37,165 nucleotides of DNA. It comes from a virus. Below, one piece after another: positions 14,265 through 22,142 of the stretch (positions within the stretch are counted from its first letter, which is position 1; the number at the start of each line of letters is the position of its first letter). Made by a program: the position numbers and the translations under genes. The notes beneath the pieces are model-generated. The model worked only from the letters and a program-made list of their open reading frames with translations, made no database searches and was not told where the DNA came from. The stretch spans positions 1 through 37,165 of IMG/VR virus record IMGVR_UViG_3300028800_000203. One strand, given 5' to 3'.

Positions 14265-16553
14265 CTATACGTATGTTATGTTGCCAATAGATGACGTCAC
14301 CACAAAATCAGTATTCGCGACATTGCAAACTACAGACACGGAATCGTATCGCAAGCTTGATGCCAGAGACCCTCCAGATCCCGTAGTGGTATTCACATTA
14401 CCAAAGTGTATAGTTTGGCCACTATTTTGAGCTATTTTCCAGCCACCCGCGCCACTTCCTGCCACCGCTATTACTGATCCAACTGCGGCAGTTGCGGGCA
14501 GCGTGAGTGTTACAAGTCCGGCATTATTGGCGATATAGCCATTATTAACGGCCATCGCAGCGCTTGTGCCTGTTACGTTATTCCAGGTAAATCCACTTGG
14601 AATAGTAGCGGTTCCTAACTGCTCAGTGGAATTATCTATCACTACCATGAGTTGGTTGCTGACAGAGACGCCATTAATACCAGAAATATATGCGGCGCTC
14701 AGTTGCTGCGCGCCAGCACCAGAACCGGCTCCTATACGCAACACATTGCTCTCGCCCACTGTTCCTGGATTATTTATGAGAATATTGCTGGACTCGTTAG
14801 CTGTGTAACCATTTCCCGCAGAATATCCTATCGCGGTGTTATAAGTAGCCGTAGTTATAGAAGCGAGAGATCCGCTCCCAAATGCGGAGTTATACGAACC
14901 GCCACTAAGGGTTATTGCAGTGTTACCCGCGCTACTTCCTATGATGGTATTGCTATTGACATCACTGACATTCAATTGCAATTCAGTGGAGCTTAGGCCA
15001 TTAAATTTAACGCTACTACCACAGACAAGCGTCGCATTTCCCGCATCAATATTGATCGTAGCCGAACTTACCGATACGCCTGCATCACCATTTATGGTGC
15101 CAATTGCTGTAGGTCCCGTAGAAAAACCAAGTTGCTCAGTTACGCTATCGATAGTTACAAAGACAGGATTTTCTGTGACGATGCTATATATGCCAGATAT
15201 ATATGCGGCATTAAGCTGTCCCACTCCACCTCCCGTTCCAGCGCCAATTCTAAGCGTATTACTCTCCCCGCCACCACCCGGATGACTAAGCACTATGTTT
15301 GATGACTCGGTACTTGTGTAATTACTACCGGCATTATTCCCGATGATAATATTATAACTACCAGTACTCAGATCAGGTCCGGCGTTGTATCCAATACCCA
15401 CATTTCCATAGCCGCCGATCAGTGTGGTTAGCGCGTTACATCCTACCGCAGTGTTATAAATACCATCCTGCATCGCATTTAAGGCATACGACCCAAATGC
15501 GGAATTCTCCGCACCATTGGTCAATCCGACTAGAACGCCCGCTCCGAATCCAGTATTATTTGTGTTACTAAGAGTCGCATTCCCAGATCCCAGCCCCATA
15601 ATGGTATTGTCAGATAGGTCAGTTACCTGCAACTGAAGATTTGTAGTACTTGCCCCATTAAACAGAACACTACTACCGCAGGTTTGGCTAACAACATTAG
15701 TCGTTATCTGGACTGTCGTTCCTGTAACAGGAACACCGGTGTCTCCGTCTATCGTGACAATACCGCTACCTCCAGAAACAGCCTGCCATGTAGGCAGCGT
15801 AGACGAGCCGGTGCTGGTCAATACATAGCCAGGGTTAGAAATGCCTGTAGAGGCGCTTTGTAGTGCGCCTGTGGTGGTTGTGCCCCCACATACGGGAGCA
15901 TACGCCGTAAATGAGGCGTCACCCGTTCCACCATTGGAGACTATAAGCGTTCCCTCTAATGTTTCAGTAGTCCCTGCACCCGAGAATGTAAGCCCAGTAG
16001 AACCACCCGTAAACGTAAAGGCGCTTCCTGAGAGTGCTCCTCCGCTATCGCCAGTAATCGTGATAGATCCTGACGAGGACGTAGCAAAATGAGGGGGATT
16101 TCCTGCGCCTTGGCTGGTAAGCACTTGTCCTGCAGTCCCGACTGCGGTATCAACGAGCCCGGTACCATCAAAATAAACCACGCCATTATTATTGGTAAAT
16201 GAACTTGCATTAGTTCCCCCATTGGCGATAGCTACTTGGCCGGTCAATCCATAAGAAACAGTCGATCCAGCCGCAACCGAAGTTATATTCGTACCACCTA
16301 AGAAATTTATATTACCCGAAGAAGGAGAAGCGGTTCCCGATACTGCCGTGTACGTGGTAGCTAAACCACCAGCTGCGCTGATCGTGAGGGTATTGCTCAG
16401 TGGTGTTCCTACCACATTAATGGTAGTCCCATCACCTTTAACATTGATATTGCCCGAGCCATTGGGGGAAACTGCACCACCAGTGTTTCCCGTCAATGTC
16501 TCGACGTAGGTACCTGGAGTAATTCCTTTTTGGCCTACTGTTATCTGTGACAT
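14265..16553 (-). CDS. Large tail fibre with YadA-head-like repeats
   Basis: This 762-aa protein is the largest fibre of the locus. Residues 1-265 are Gly/Ser/Thr repeats of the GGTxxSF...VLTSxG type. Residues about 290-476 and 509-647 are an internal duplication: a CGSSVxFNG start, then head-like repeats of trimeric adhesins (NSAFGSYAL, YNTAVGCNAL, YNTAIGYSAG), then ESNxLRIGAG, AAYISGI and a V-ID-TEQLG end. The C-terminal 105 aa (YIANNAGLVTLTLPATAA, GGWKIAQNSGQTIHFG, SIGNITYV) match the tip of the 275-aa protein. The repeats predict a trimeric beta-helical shaft ending in a receptor-binding tip. Confidence 0.82.
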   Translation of the reverse strand: MSQITVGQKGITPGTYVETLTGNTGGAVSPNGSGNINVKGDGTTINVVGTPLSNTLTISAAGGLATTYTAVSGTASPSSGNINFLGGTNITSVAAGSTVSYGLTGQVAIANGGTNASSFTNNNGVVYFDGTGLVDTAVGTAGQVLTSQGAGNPPHFATSSSGSITITGDSGGALSGSAFTFTGGSTGLTFSGAGTTETLEGTLIVSNGGTGDASFTAYAPVCGGTTTTGALQSASTGISNPGYVLTSTGSSTLPTWQAVSGGSGIVTIDGDTGVPVTGTTVQITTNVVSQTCGSSVLFNGASTTNLQLQVTDLSDNTIMGLGSGNATLSNTNNTGFGAGVLVGLTNGAENSAFGSYALNAMQDGIYNTAVGCNALTTLIGGYGNVGIGYNAGPDLSTGSYNIIIGNNAGSNYTSTESSNIVLSHPGGGGESNTLRIGAGTGGGVGQLNAAYISGIYSIVTENPVFVTIDSVTEQLGFSTGPTAIGTINGDAGVSVSSATINIDAGNATLVCGSSVKFNGLSSTELQLNVSDVNSNTIIGSSAGNTAITLSGGSYNSAFGSGSLASITTATYNTAIGYSAGNGYTANESSNILINNPGTVGESNVLRIGAGSGAGAQQLSAAYISGINGVSVSNQLMVVIDNSTEQLGTATIPSGFTWNNVTGTSAAMAVNNGYIANNAGLVTLTLPATAAVGSVIAVAGSGAGGWKIAQNSGQTIHFGNVNTTTGSGGSLASSLRYDSVSVVCNVANTDFVVTSSIGNITYV

Positions 16554-16560
16554 GCTTCAC

Positions 16561-16911
16561 CTATGTGTTGCTGGCGCCAAGGCCATAAAAGACTGATAAA
16601 TAGACCGAACCACTTCCCGGATCACCCGATACATAGATAGATTTGCCCTGGCCAAAATAAAGCTCTCCTGCGGCAGTAGACATATTACTTCCCACATCAA
16701 GCACTATCTGGCCCATAGATGGCAATACCAGGTGATCATTAATACCATCCCAACTAAAGGTCAAAAGCACATCAGTCTCATTCTGAAGCACGAGAAGCTT
16801 GATAGGATTAGCGAATGCCGATCCTATACGCGCATATGTGCCTGAAATTGACCCATACGCCAATGTTCGGAGAGTTTCAGGGTAAAGCTGCACCGCCAAA
16901 TTAAAAGCCAT
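16561..16911 (-). CDS. Small structural protein, paralogue A
   Basis: This 116-aa beta-rich protein has VLLTFSWDGINDHLVLP and GKSIYVSGDPGSGSVYLSVF. The neighbouring 114-aa protein has the aligned stretches ITISYDGVTDNDIVP and GTSVYLKGTADSTGTAYLAA, so they are paralogues, each probably one small beta-sandwich domain. They sit between the fibres and their likely attachment proteins, which suits a fibre-anchoring or tail-decoration role. The ATG follows AAGGGG. No family name is recognised. Confidence 0.6.
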   Translation of the reverse strand: MAFNLAVQLYPETLRTLAYGSISGTYARIGSAFANPIKLLVLQNETDVLLTFSWDGINDHLVLPSMGQIVLDVGSNMSTAAGELYFGQGKSIYVSGDPGSGSVYLSVFYGLGASNT

Positions 16912-16912
16912 T

Positions 16913-17257
16913 CTAGACCCCTTGTGGTTGATAGTAGGCAGCTAGATAAGCCGTGCCCGTACTATCTGCCGTTCCCTTCAGGTACACCGATGTACCACCC
17001 GGAAAGAGCGCAACGTTGTTGTTTGGCTGCGCATTAGCCTGGGAGTTGATCTGAAGTACTGTACCCGTAGGAACGATGTCGTTGTCTGTCACACCGTCAT
17101 AACTAATAGTTATATCCACGTCGCTGTTATTGTAGATGCGCAGTATGCATATCCCTTTAGGGAGGCCAGTTGCGTTAAACAACTGGTAGCTCCCCGTGAA
17201 ATCTGCACCCGTCACCTTAGATAAGGCAGCTGCGGCAATGATATTCTTAACTGACAC
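16913..17257 (-). CDS. Small structural protein, paralogue B
   Basis: A GTG at 17257, preceded by GGGAG, is the likely start, because the longer reading adds a basic segment lying inside the upstream gene. The product is 114 aa: an Ala-rich start (SVKNIIAAAALSKVTGADF), then beta strands (ICILRIYNNSDVDITISYDG) and SVYLKGTADSTGTAYLAAYY. It is a paralogue of the 116-aa product. It overlaps the preceding gene by 11 bp, indicating coupled translation. Confidence 0.6.
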   Translation of the reverse strand: MSVKNIIAAAALSKVTGADFTGSYQLFNATGLPKGICILRIYNNSDVDITISYDGVTDNDIVPTGTVLQINSQANAQPNNNVALFPGGTSVYLKGTADSTGTAYLAAYYQPQGV

Positions 17258-17453
17258 TCGCGTCTCCCGTATCTTGAGCCGGAGCCGCAGGAGCCGCACG
17301 TGCCGCTATATTCTTAGCCTCTTCAGCTACCTTCTGAAGCATCTGAAATAGAACATCATAGGTCTCACCACAGGGTGCACCGACTGGCATTTTAAAGGTG
17401 TATACGTTGTCGTTTTTAGTTACTGAAAGCTCGAGTGATGGCTTAAATTCCAT
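17247..17453 (-). CDS. Small conserved phage-like protein
   Basis: ATG at 17453 follows AAGGATACCT and gives 68 aa; the longer frame to 17531 runs back into the preceding gene and is rejected. Residues 1-30 form strands (SLELSVTKNDNVYTFKMP). Residues 31-58 form a helix (YDVLFQMLQKVAEEAKNIAA), and the tail is Ala/Pro-rich and acidic. The layout suggests a small assembly or chaperone-like factor for the fibres, but this is inference. Confidence 0.55.
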   Translation of the reverse strand: MEFKPSLELSVTKNDNVYTFKMPVGAPCGETYDVLFQMLQKVAEEAKNIAARAAPAAPAQDTGDASVS

Positions 17454-17478
17454 AGGTATCCTTTGTAAAGAGATGCAA

Positions 17479-18102
17479 TTAAGAAGTTGCTTGCCAATAG
17501 GGAACATACGCGGTAACCACTGAAGTTCCATTGTGGGTATAGAATTTCAAGAATCCCGAGCTAGCCGTGGTTGCACTTCCCGTTGTGGGAGCTACTACAA
17601 ATCCAGTTCCAGTTCCATTCACGTATGTGACAGACCCGCCAGCTATGCCCGTTTGACTCGCTATAAGTCCAGATCCTGATCCCACACCAGTTGCAACAAA
17701 CATACCAGCCGATGCTAACCCATTTCCGGTTGTAATAGTCAGACCTGTTCCCGCCGTCATAGTAGTCGCAGAATTTATTTGACCTGTGCTCGTGGTAACA
17801 ATATTAGCTGGAGATGTGATTCCGCCAGTAGCGGTGAGCAATCCCGTAAGATTAGACGTTCCAGAAACAGTCAGATTAGTGAACGAACCTGAACCACCAG
17901 TGAGACCCCCCCAGTTTGCCGAGTTGTTCACTATAGAGGTAAGCACATAGGCAGCATTCGTAGGCTGGTATATCCACAAAGTACCGTAGTCTGCTTTATC
18001 TGCCGTTGTGGGAGCTCTTTGGCTCACAATAGGAGCAGGGAATACATTTATGAGGGCCTGTGTGAGGCCATACGCATTTTGGTTATAGGGAGCCGTGGAC
18101 AT
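17479..18102 (-). CDS. Tail fibre attachment or shaft protein
   Basis: ATG at 18102 follows AGGAGATTATT; upstream codons to 18156 lack such a signal. The 207-aa product opens the fibre unit. Its N-terminal 70 residues (IVSQRAPTTADKADYGTLWI, AAYVLTSIVNNSANW) are related to the start of the 275-aa protein and look like a virion-attachment domain. Low-complexity Gly/Thr fibre sequence follows. The end (GFLKFYTHNGTSVVTAYVPYW) is a short beta tip. As the first gene of the locus it may anchor or precede the variable fibres. Confidence 0.65.
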   Translation of the reverse strand: MSTAPYNQNAYGLTQALINVFPAPIVSQRAPTTADKADYGTLWIYQPTNAAYVLTSIVNNSANWGGLTGGSGSFTNLTVSGTSNLTGLLTATGGITSPANIVTTSTGQINSATTMTAGTGLTITTGNGLASAGMFVATGVGSGSGLIASQTGIAGGSVTYVNGTGTGFVVAPTTGSATTASSGFLKFYTHNGTSVVTAYVPYWQATS

Positions 18103-18165
18103 AATAATCTCCTGAGTAAATTTGATCCTATATAAACATAAGAACACAAAACGCATACAAACTAT

Positions 18166-18193
18166 TTGACAAAGTTATGAACATATGTACATT
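18166..18193 (+). promoter_or_regulatory. Promoter candidate for the RHH regulator unit
   Basis: TTGACA (18166-18171) matches the -35 consensus exactly; TACATT (18188-18193) stands 16 nt downstream as a moderate -10. The -10 lies inside the palindrome at 18184-18201, so a bound repressor would block it. The region 18103-18165 also lies upstream of the divergent fibre unit; no clear minus promoter is visible. Confidence 0.5.
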
Positions 18194-18201
18194 TGTACAT
18201 A
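18184..18201. promoter_or_regulatory. 18-bp perfect palindrome, likely operator
   Basis: TATGTACATTTGTACATA is perfectly symmetrical around a central TT. It overlaps the -10 box and ends 9 nt before the start of the ribbon-helix-helix gene. Such regulators bind paired half-sites as dimers of dimers, so autoregulation is a natural reading. Confidence 0.7.
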
Positions 18202-18210
18202 GAGGTGAAT

Positions 18211-18408
18211 ATGGCAGATAAATTGAAATGTTCGGAAATGGCTGAAGGGCACCTGTGTGGTGACTGTGGCAAGCGGATTATAGCGGTGGTTCCATCAAAG
18301 CTACATGCGGAGATAAAGACCATGGCGTCCCAAAAGGGAACAAGTATCCGGAATTACATATTACAGGCAATTATGTACAAGATGAGTGAAGATTTAAGGT
18401 ATAAATAA
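18211..18408 (+). CDS. Ribbon-helix-helix (Arc/CopG-like) regulator
   Basis: The ATG at 18211, preceded by AGAGGTG, is preferred over an upstream TTG inside the palindrome. The 65-aa product has an N-terminal Cys cluster (C7, C16, C19) followed by the fold: strand KRIIAVVP (21-28), helix A (29-42, KLHAEIKTMASQKG), turn and helix B (45-58, SIRNYILQAIMYKM). The strand contacts the major groove in such dimers. It sits between the divergent fibre unit and a short plus-strand unit, so it may control either. The Cys cluster is an uncommon addition and could bind zinc. Confidence 0.7.
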   Translation: MADKLKCSEMAEGHLCGDCGKRIIAVVPSKLHAEIKTMASQKGTSIRNYILQAIMYKMSEDLRYK

Positions 18409-18409
18409 T

Positions 18410-18509
18410 ATGGAAAAATTAATGAATCTATCACCATTGGAAAAAGCAGTATGATGTGGATAATTACATAGTTAGAGCAAATAAAAATGTGAGACTGGTA
18501 AGAAAATAA
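18410..18509 (+). pseudogene. Possible frameshifted small gene
   Basis: ATG at 18410, with AAGG upstream, reads MEKLMNLSPLEKAV and then stops. One base later the next frame reads KKQYDVDNYIVRANKNVRLV and RK, then stops at 18509. The switch falls at a run of five A. Removing one base would give about 32 residues of ordinary-looking protein. It could be a sequencing slip in the A run, a decayed gene, or chance. Confidence 0.35.
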
Positions 18510-18531
18510 TAACAACTTAGGGGGAAACAAC

Positions 18532-18822
18532 ATGGAACTACAACATCTTATACGGGACTATAAGCAAGCGTTGTCGGAATACGAAACGGCATCAAAGAAG
18601 AAAGAATATCTCAAAGAACAATTCCTGAAGGTGATTGAATGGACTCCGGGTACCTATGGAGATGTATTGGTATCTAAGACCAAGCAGTCGCCGGTAATTG
18701 AGTGGAAAGAATTGATAGATCATTTGCGCGTGGATCAAGAAATTATATCCAAATATACTGTTTATCGCCCAGAAATACTGAGAGTTTCAGTTAAAAGATC
18801 TATAAATATCGATACAAATTAA
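18532..18822 (+). CDS. Small protein of unknown function
   Basis: This 96-aa protein follows a strong AGGGGG ribosome binding site. Residues 1-38 form a charged helix with coiled-coil character (YKQALSEYETASKKKEYLKE). The second half has GDVLVSKTKQSPVIEWKELI and DHLRVDQEIISKYTVYRPE. I associate this SPxIxWKxLxxxL...I.KYT pattern with small phage proteins near recombination functions, but no activity is known to me. It shares the plus-strand unit with the RHH regulator. Confidence 0.6.
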   Translation: MELQHLIRDYKQALSEYETASKKKEYLKEQFLKVIEWTPGTYGDVLVSKTKQSPVIEWKELIDHLRVDQEIISKYTVYRPEILRVSVKRSINIDTN

Positions 18823-18830
18823 GGAAAGCA

Positions 18831-18923
18831 ATGCATTATACTTCATTTTTTTTTATAATAGCATTTCTCATGCCAATCATAGTTGCATTCTTGCCATCTC
18901 CACGGGAACCCTGGGAAAACTAA
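18831..18923 (+). CDS. Tiny membrane protein
   Basis: ATG at 18831 follows AAGGAAAG with good spacing. The 30-aa product is one hydrophobic segment (FFFIIAFLMPIIVAFL) and a short polar tail (PSPREPWEN). It ends just before the convergent terminator-like repeat. Size and layout fit a small phage membrane peptide of unknown role. Confidence 0.55.
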   Translation: MHYTSFFFIIAFLMPIIVAFLPSPREPWEN

Positions 18924-18937
18924 AAATAAACTGCTGG

Positions 18938-18966
18938 GCGCGTCCTATTCTTCTTTAGGGGCGCGC
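18938..18966. terminator. Terminator-like inverted repeat between convergent units
   Basis: GCGCG plus CCT (18938-18946) pairs imperfectly with AGG plus CGCGC (18957-18966). On the plus strand it is followed by TTGATAATTTT. On the minus strand TTTATTTTTAG follows after some 14 nt. It overlaps the 3' end of the 496-aa gene. A weak bidirectional terminator is likely. Confidence 0.45.
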
Positions 18967-20435
18967 TTGATAATTTTAAATGTCTTATTTCTGGGGCTTT
19001 CGGGTTGGGCACTCATCTTTTCCTTGATATTTGAATCAGCATAACGATTCAATCTTGAAATAGCTCGAGTAAATTGGGGTATTTCCCTATTTGCCACACC
19101 CTTGAATACATCTTTAAGTATCCTCTGAGTAGCGGGCTTTTCCAGGAACTTACTAATTGTTTGGACATCCCTCATAGCAATTGATCCTAGACCAGTCGCC
19201 GCACCTACACCCGCCGCCGCAATTGGATTGCTCCATCCTGAATAACCTGCCCCAATACCGAGCCCCTGCAAAATAGAAGCCGCCCAAGGGTTCTTTACTA
19301 TTTCAGCTATCTTTTCTTTATTCAGTTCGCCCAGGTTTTCGGAATACTTTAGAGCGCTATAAATATCGTCAGCATCATTCCAGGAGTTCAACCACTCCTT
19401 ATTTGTCTTGCCTATACTTTTAGCAGTTTCCTTGGTTATTCCTTGGAGCTCATTGAACAATTCCTTAGCTACCTTATTTTTGGATACTAAGTTATACAAG
19501 CCGTTATTATCTTCGTGTATTTGGGCCAGTTTGGATCCATTAATAAGATTCGCGGGAGCTGTAGTTATATTTCTCTCTGCTGAGTTGGCAGCATTGAGTA
19601 GCTCTTTTCGCATATCCGACGGAATACCCCTATTTCGCAGCTCTTCCCTAAAAGATTCCAATTGGCTTCGATATTTAGTGCCATTGCCCCATATTTTTTC
19701 ACCAAGGTGCTTTTCGCGCTGATAAAGCTCACCAGATATTTTCTTTGCGGTTCCGGCTATGTCCTTCGTTCCCGATCCCACTATATTCGATATATATTGT
19801 AATCCCTTATCGGTAGCTTTAGGACCAAAGATACTACTGGAAACACTAATGGCCTTTGGGCTTTCCGATAGGCTCTGAATTCCTTTGCTTAATAAAGTGG
19901 TTCCCTTATTTGCTAATCCTGAACCCAAAATAGAAGCACCCAGTTGCGCAGCTGTTCCCGAAAGAGTACCGCCCTCTTCACCTAGAGACTTGAATCCAAG
20001 TGCCTCAGCGCCCTTCTCACCCGCAGCACCTCCAAATACAGATGCCGCTGCTGCCAATGGATTTGTCCCACGATAAATAGCCGCAGCCGCTCCGGGAATC
20101 GCCGCTCCAGCGCGCCTCACATAGGATTCGTTAGGATATAAATACCCTTCCGGGAGTACAGCCTCTGACGCGCTACGAATGGCTCCGCCAATACTTGGCA
20201 ACTCAGGCGTTACTTCCGTTAATTGACCTTCAGGAGTTATATGAGGAACATTTCCTAAAATTTTCCTAGGAATATAAGTACCCACTGTAGCAACCAAGTC
20301 CGCTAAATTACCCGCCGATTCAACTCCGCTTTGCAAGAAGTTGGCCGCTCCTCTTACAAGGGGATTATACTGAGGCCGCTGCTGTTCGGGCTGGCCATTG
20401 GTAGGAGTTCCCGGCTTTATAATTTTATAGGCCAT
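18945..20435 (-). CDS. Putative DNA-ejection/internal virion protein
   Basis: This 496-aa protein starts behind AGAAGGATAAAT. It has Ala/Gly-rich hydrophobic stretches (residues 108-150, RRAGAAIPGAAAAIYRG, NPLAAAASVFGGAAGEKGAE; and 391-420, ASILQGLGIGAGYSGW, AAAGVGAATGLGSI). A long helical region between them is charged, and the C-terminus is basic. This mix resembles podovirus ejection proteins, which leave the capsid with the DNA and line a channel through the envelope. It is the last of three consecutive low-complexity virion genes. The assignment rests on composition and order. Confidence 0.6.
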   Translation of the reverse strand: MAYKIIKPGTPTNGQPEQQRPQYNPLVRGAANFLQSGVESAGNLADLVATVGTYIPRKILGNVPHITPEGQLTEVTPELPSIGGAIRSASEAVLPEGYLYPNESYVRRAGAAIPGAAAAIYRGTNPLAAAASVFGGAAGEKGAEALGFKSLGEEGGTLSGTAAQLGASILGSGLANKGTTLLSKGIQSLSESPKAISVSSSIFGPKATDKGLQYISNIVGSGTKDIAGTAKKISGELYQREKHLGEKIWGNGTKYRSQLESFREELRNRGIPSDMRKELLNAANSAERNITTAPANLINGSKLAQIHEDNNGLYNLVSKNKVAKELFNELQGITKETAKSIGKTNKEWLNSWNDADDIYSALKYSENLGELNKEKIAEIVKNPWAASILQGLGIGAGYSGWSNPIAAAGVGAATGLGSIAMRDVQTISKFLEKPATQRILKDVFKGVANREIPQFTRAISRLNRYADSNIKEKMSAQPESPRNKTFKIIKRAPKEE

Positions 20436-20437
20436 AT

Positions 20438-21532
20438 TTATCCTTCTAGTACATTTCCGTCTTTATCGACATACTTACCATTCTTCAGATAATATCTTAC
20501 GCCTGCTTCGTCTTCTATTTCCTCGGCACCCTGATTCAAAGCATCCGCTAAAGTTGAAACTTCGAGAGGATTTTTCTTATGGATGAGGATTTTTTCCCTG
20601 AGGCTTGCAGGTATATTCCCGCTTTTATTCCGCAGAGCATCCTTAATAATTAAATCATCTTGAAATACTTCATCAGATTCTTTAATCACGTCATTCAAGA
20701 GAGCTAATTGTGTTGCCAATGGTTTATCTACGCCCGCTTTTATAGCTTCTTCTAGCTTTATTTTCGCATTTGTTGGGTTACCCCGACGTGATTGAGCGGC
20801 AAGGACCGCCAGTTTCTTAGCATAAGAATCATAGAGGCTAATATCTTCGTCGTTCCATATCGCAGGATCAAGCCTTCTTGTCGCGTAAAATTTAGGAAAC
20901 TTATCGGCATGTTTTTTCAATATGTCGATCATTTTAAGAGCAGTATCCCGAGCGGGCTTCATGATCTTGACATCTTCAGCATGTGTATCAAGTAATTTAT
21001 CATTATCTGATTTATTCAAGGCTGCTTGTCGAATATCATTTCCTCTTTGCTTCTCCTTGAGAGTAGCTTGCTCTAAAACCTGTTTTCTCGAGGGACGGGC
21101 AAACGCCTGCGCAACATTCGTGGGGGCTGCTTGTGGCTGCTGAGCGGCAACCTGTTCAGCCATTTGAGGCTGCTCTTGAAACTGTTGTGGTTGATTATCT
21201 TGCCCCGGAATTCCCATCTGCTGGAACGCCTGTTCTTGAGGCGTAGGCTGATATTGTTGCTGGGATTCTTGAGGCGCCAATAGAGATTCTAAAGCACCCG
21301 ATTCCCCTAGTTGCTTGAGTATTTGAACTTGTTGTTCAGGCGCATATCCACTCAGGAATTGGGCAAATCCAGGATTAAATCCTGTCGCTTGAATCCTTTG
21401 CGCAGCGGCACCTTGCTGCCTTTGCTGAGCAAATTCATTAAGTTTCTGTTCGGCTAAAGCCCTGAGTCCAGTCCCCAGAGACTCGCCCAATCTTCCACCA
21501 AACGATGGATTATTTAGTATCTGTACAGCCAT
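20438..21532 (-). CDS. Putative internal virion protein, Gln-rich
   Basis: This 364-aa protein starts behind GGAGGATACTAAC, only a few bases after the preceding gene. The N-terminal 60 residues (FGGRLGESLGTGLRALAEQK) are helical. Residues 85-150 are a Gln/Pro-rich, probably disordered stretch (SQQQYQPTPQEQAFQQMG). The C-terminal half is charged and helical, ending in a small beta motif (VRYYLKNGKYVDKDGNVLEG). Its place between two ejection-like genes suggests a second ejected protein. Confidence 0.55.
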   Translation of the reverse strand: MAVQILNNPSFGGRLGESLGTGLRALAEQKLNEFAQQRQQGAAAQRIQATGFNPGFAQFLSGYAPEQQVQILKQLGESGALESLLAPQESQQQYQPTPQEQAFQQMGIPGQDNQPQQFQEQPQMAEQVAAQQPQAAPTNVAQAFARPSRKQVLEQATLKEKQRGNDIRQAALNKSDNDKLLDTHAEDVKIMKPARDTALKMIDILKKHADKFPKFYATRRLDPAIWNDEDISLYDSYAKKLAVLAAQSRRGNPTNAKIKLEEAIKAGVDKPLATQLALLNDVIKESDEVFQDDLIIKDALRNKSGNIPASLREKILIHKKNPLEVSTLADALNQGAEEIEDEAGVRYYLKNGKYVDKDGNVLEG

Positions 21533-21533
21533 G

Positions 21534-22133
21534 TTAGTATCCTCCGCCCAGTATTTGATTTAAAGCTGCATTCTGGGGTGCTCCCGACTGAAAACCATTA
21601 CCAAATGAATTTCCTCCTAACTGGAAACCAGTATTACCAGAAATGGGCGCTTTTGGTCCAAATTGCGGAGCTGGCTGCCCGGTAGTAGGTATTCTGCCAG
21701 ATCCCGATATGCCAGCAGCTATTGCCCCCGCGATCTGTGGAGAAATCTGGAACAGCTGATTCAATAAGTTCTCAAAAAATCCGGGTTGTTCCGGCTGATA
21801 GAGAGTTCCCTCTTGGCCAAATTGTGACAATAGACCCATAAGTCCGTATTGCTGGGCAGAAAGATCTTGCTGTAATCCTTGTCCTGCATTTTCCAGAGCG
21901 CCCCTAAAAGCACTAGATCTTTGCGATCCAGACCCCAAGGAACTAAACCTCTCGGCCAGGGATGGAACTGTCTGCGTGTTAAATCTCTGAACCGCCTGTT
22001 GGCCTATTGGATTCAATCCGCCTTGGCCATTAAGAATTTGCATCGCCTGGCGAAGGCTCTCATTTTGAAATTGCTGCTGTTCTGGGGTACCTGTTCTAAT
22101 GGCTTGACCCGGTGTGCGTGAAAATAGCGCCAT
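21534..22133 (-). CDS. Putative ejection protein, small
   Basis: This 199-aa protein starts behind GAGGAG. Residues 40-100 hold GLNPIGQQAVQRFNTQTVPS, LAERFSSLGSGSQRSSAFRG and DLSAQQYGLMGLLSQFG, a stretch I associate with small internal or DNA-transfer proteins of podoviruses. A hydrophobic helix (SPQIAGAIAAGISGSG) and a Gly/Asn-rich tail follow. It is the first of three adjacent candidate ejection genes, an arrangement like P22 gp7-gp20-gp16. Confidence 0.6.
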   Translation of the reverse strand: MALFSRTPGQAIRTGTPEQQQFQNESLRQAMQILNGQGGLNPIGQQAVQRFNTQTVPSLAERFSSLGSGSQRSSAFRGALENAGQGLQQDLSAQQYGLMGLLSQFGQEGTLYQPEQPGFFENLLNQLFQISPQIAGAIAAGISGSGRIPTTGQPAPQFGPKAPISGNTGFQLGGNSFGNGFQSGAPQNAALNQILGGGY

Positions 22134-22142
22134 AATGGCTCC

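Noticed and set aside
14652-14996. Plus-strand ORFs within the fibre genes
   Set aside because: Low-complexity fibre genes leave long open frames on the opposite strand; these lack ribosome binding sites and family resemblance.
9547-18102. Diversity-generating retroelement acting on the fibre genes
   Set aside because: No reverse transcriptase gene, and no template/variable repeat pair was seen; variation is spread over whole domains.
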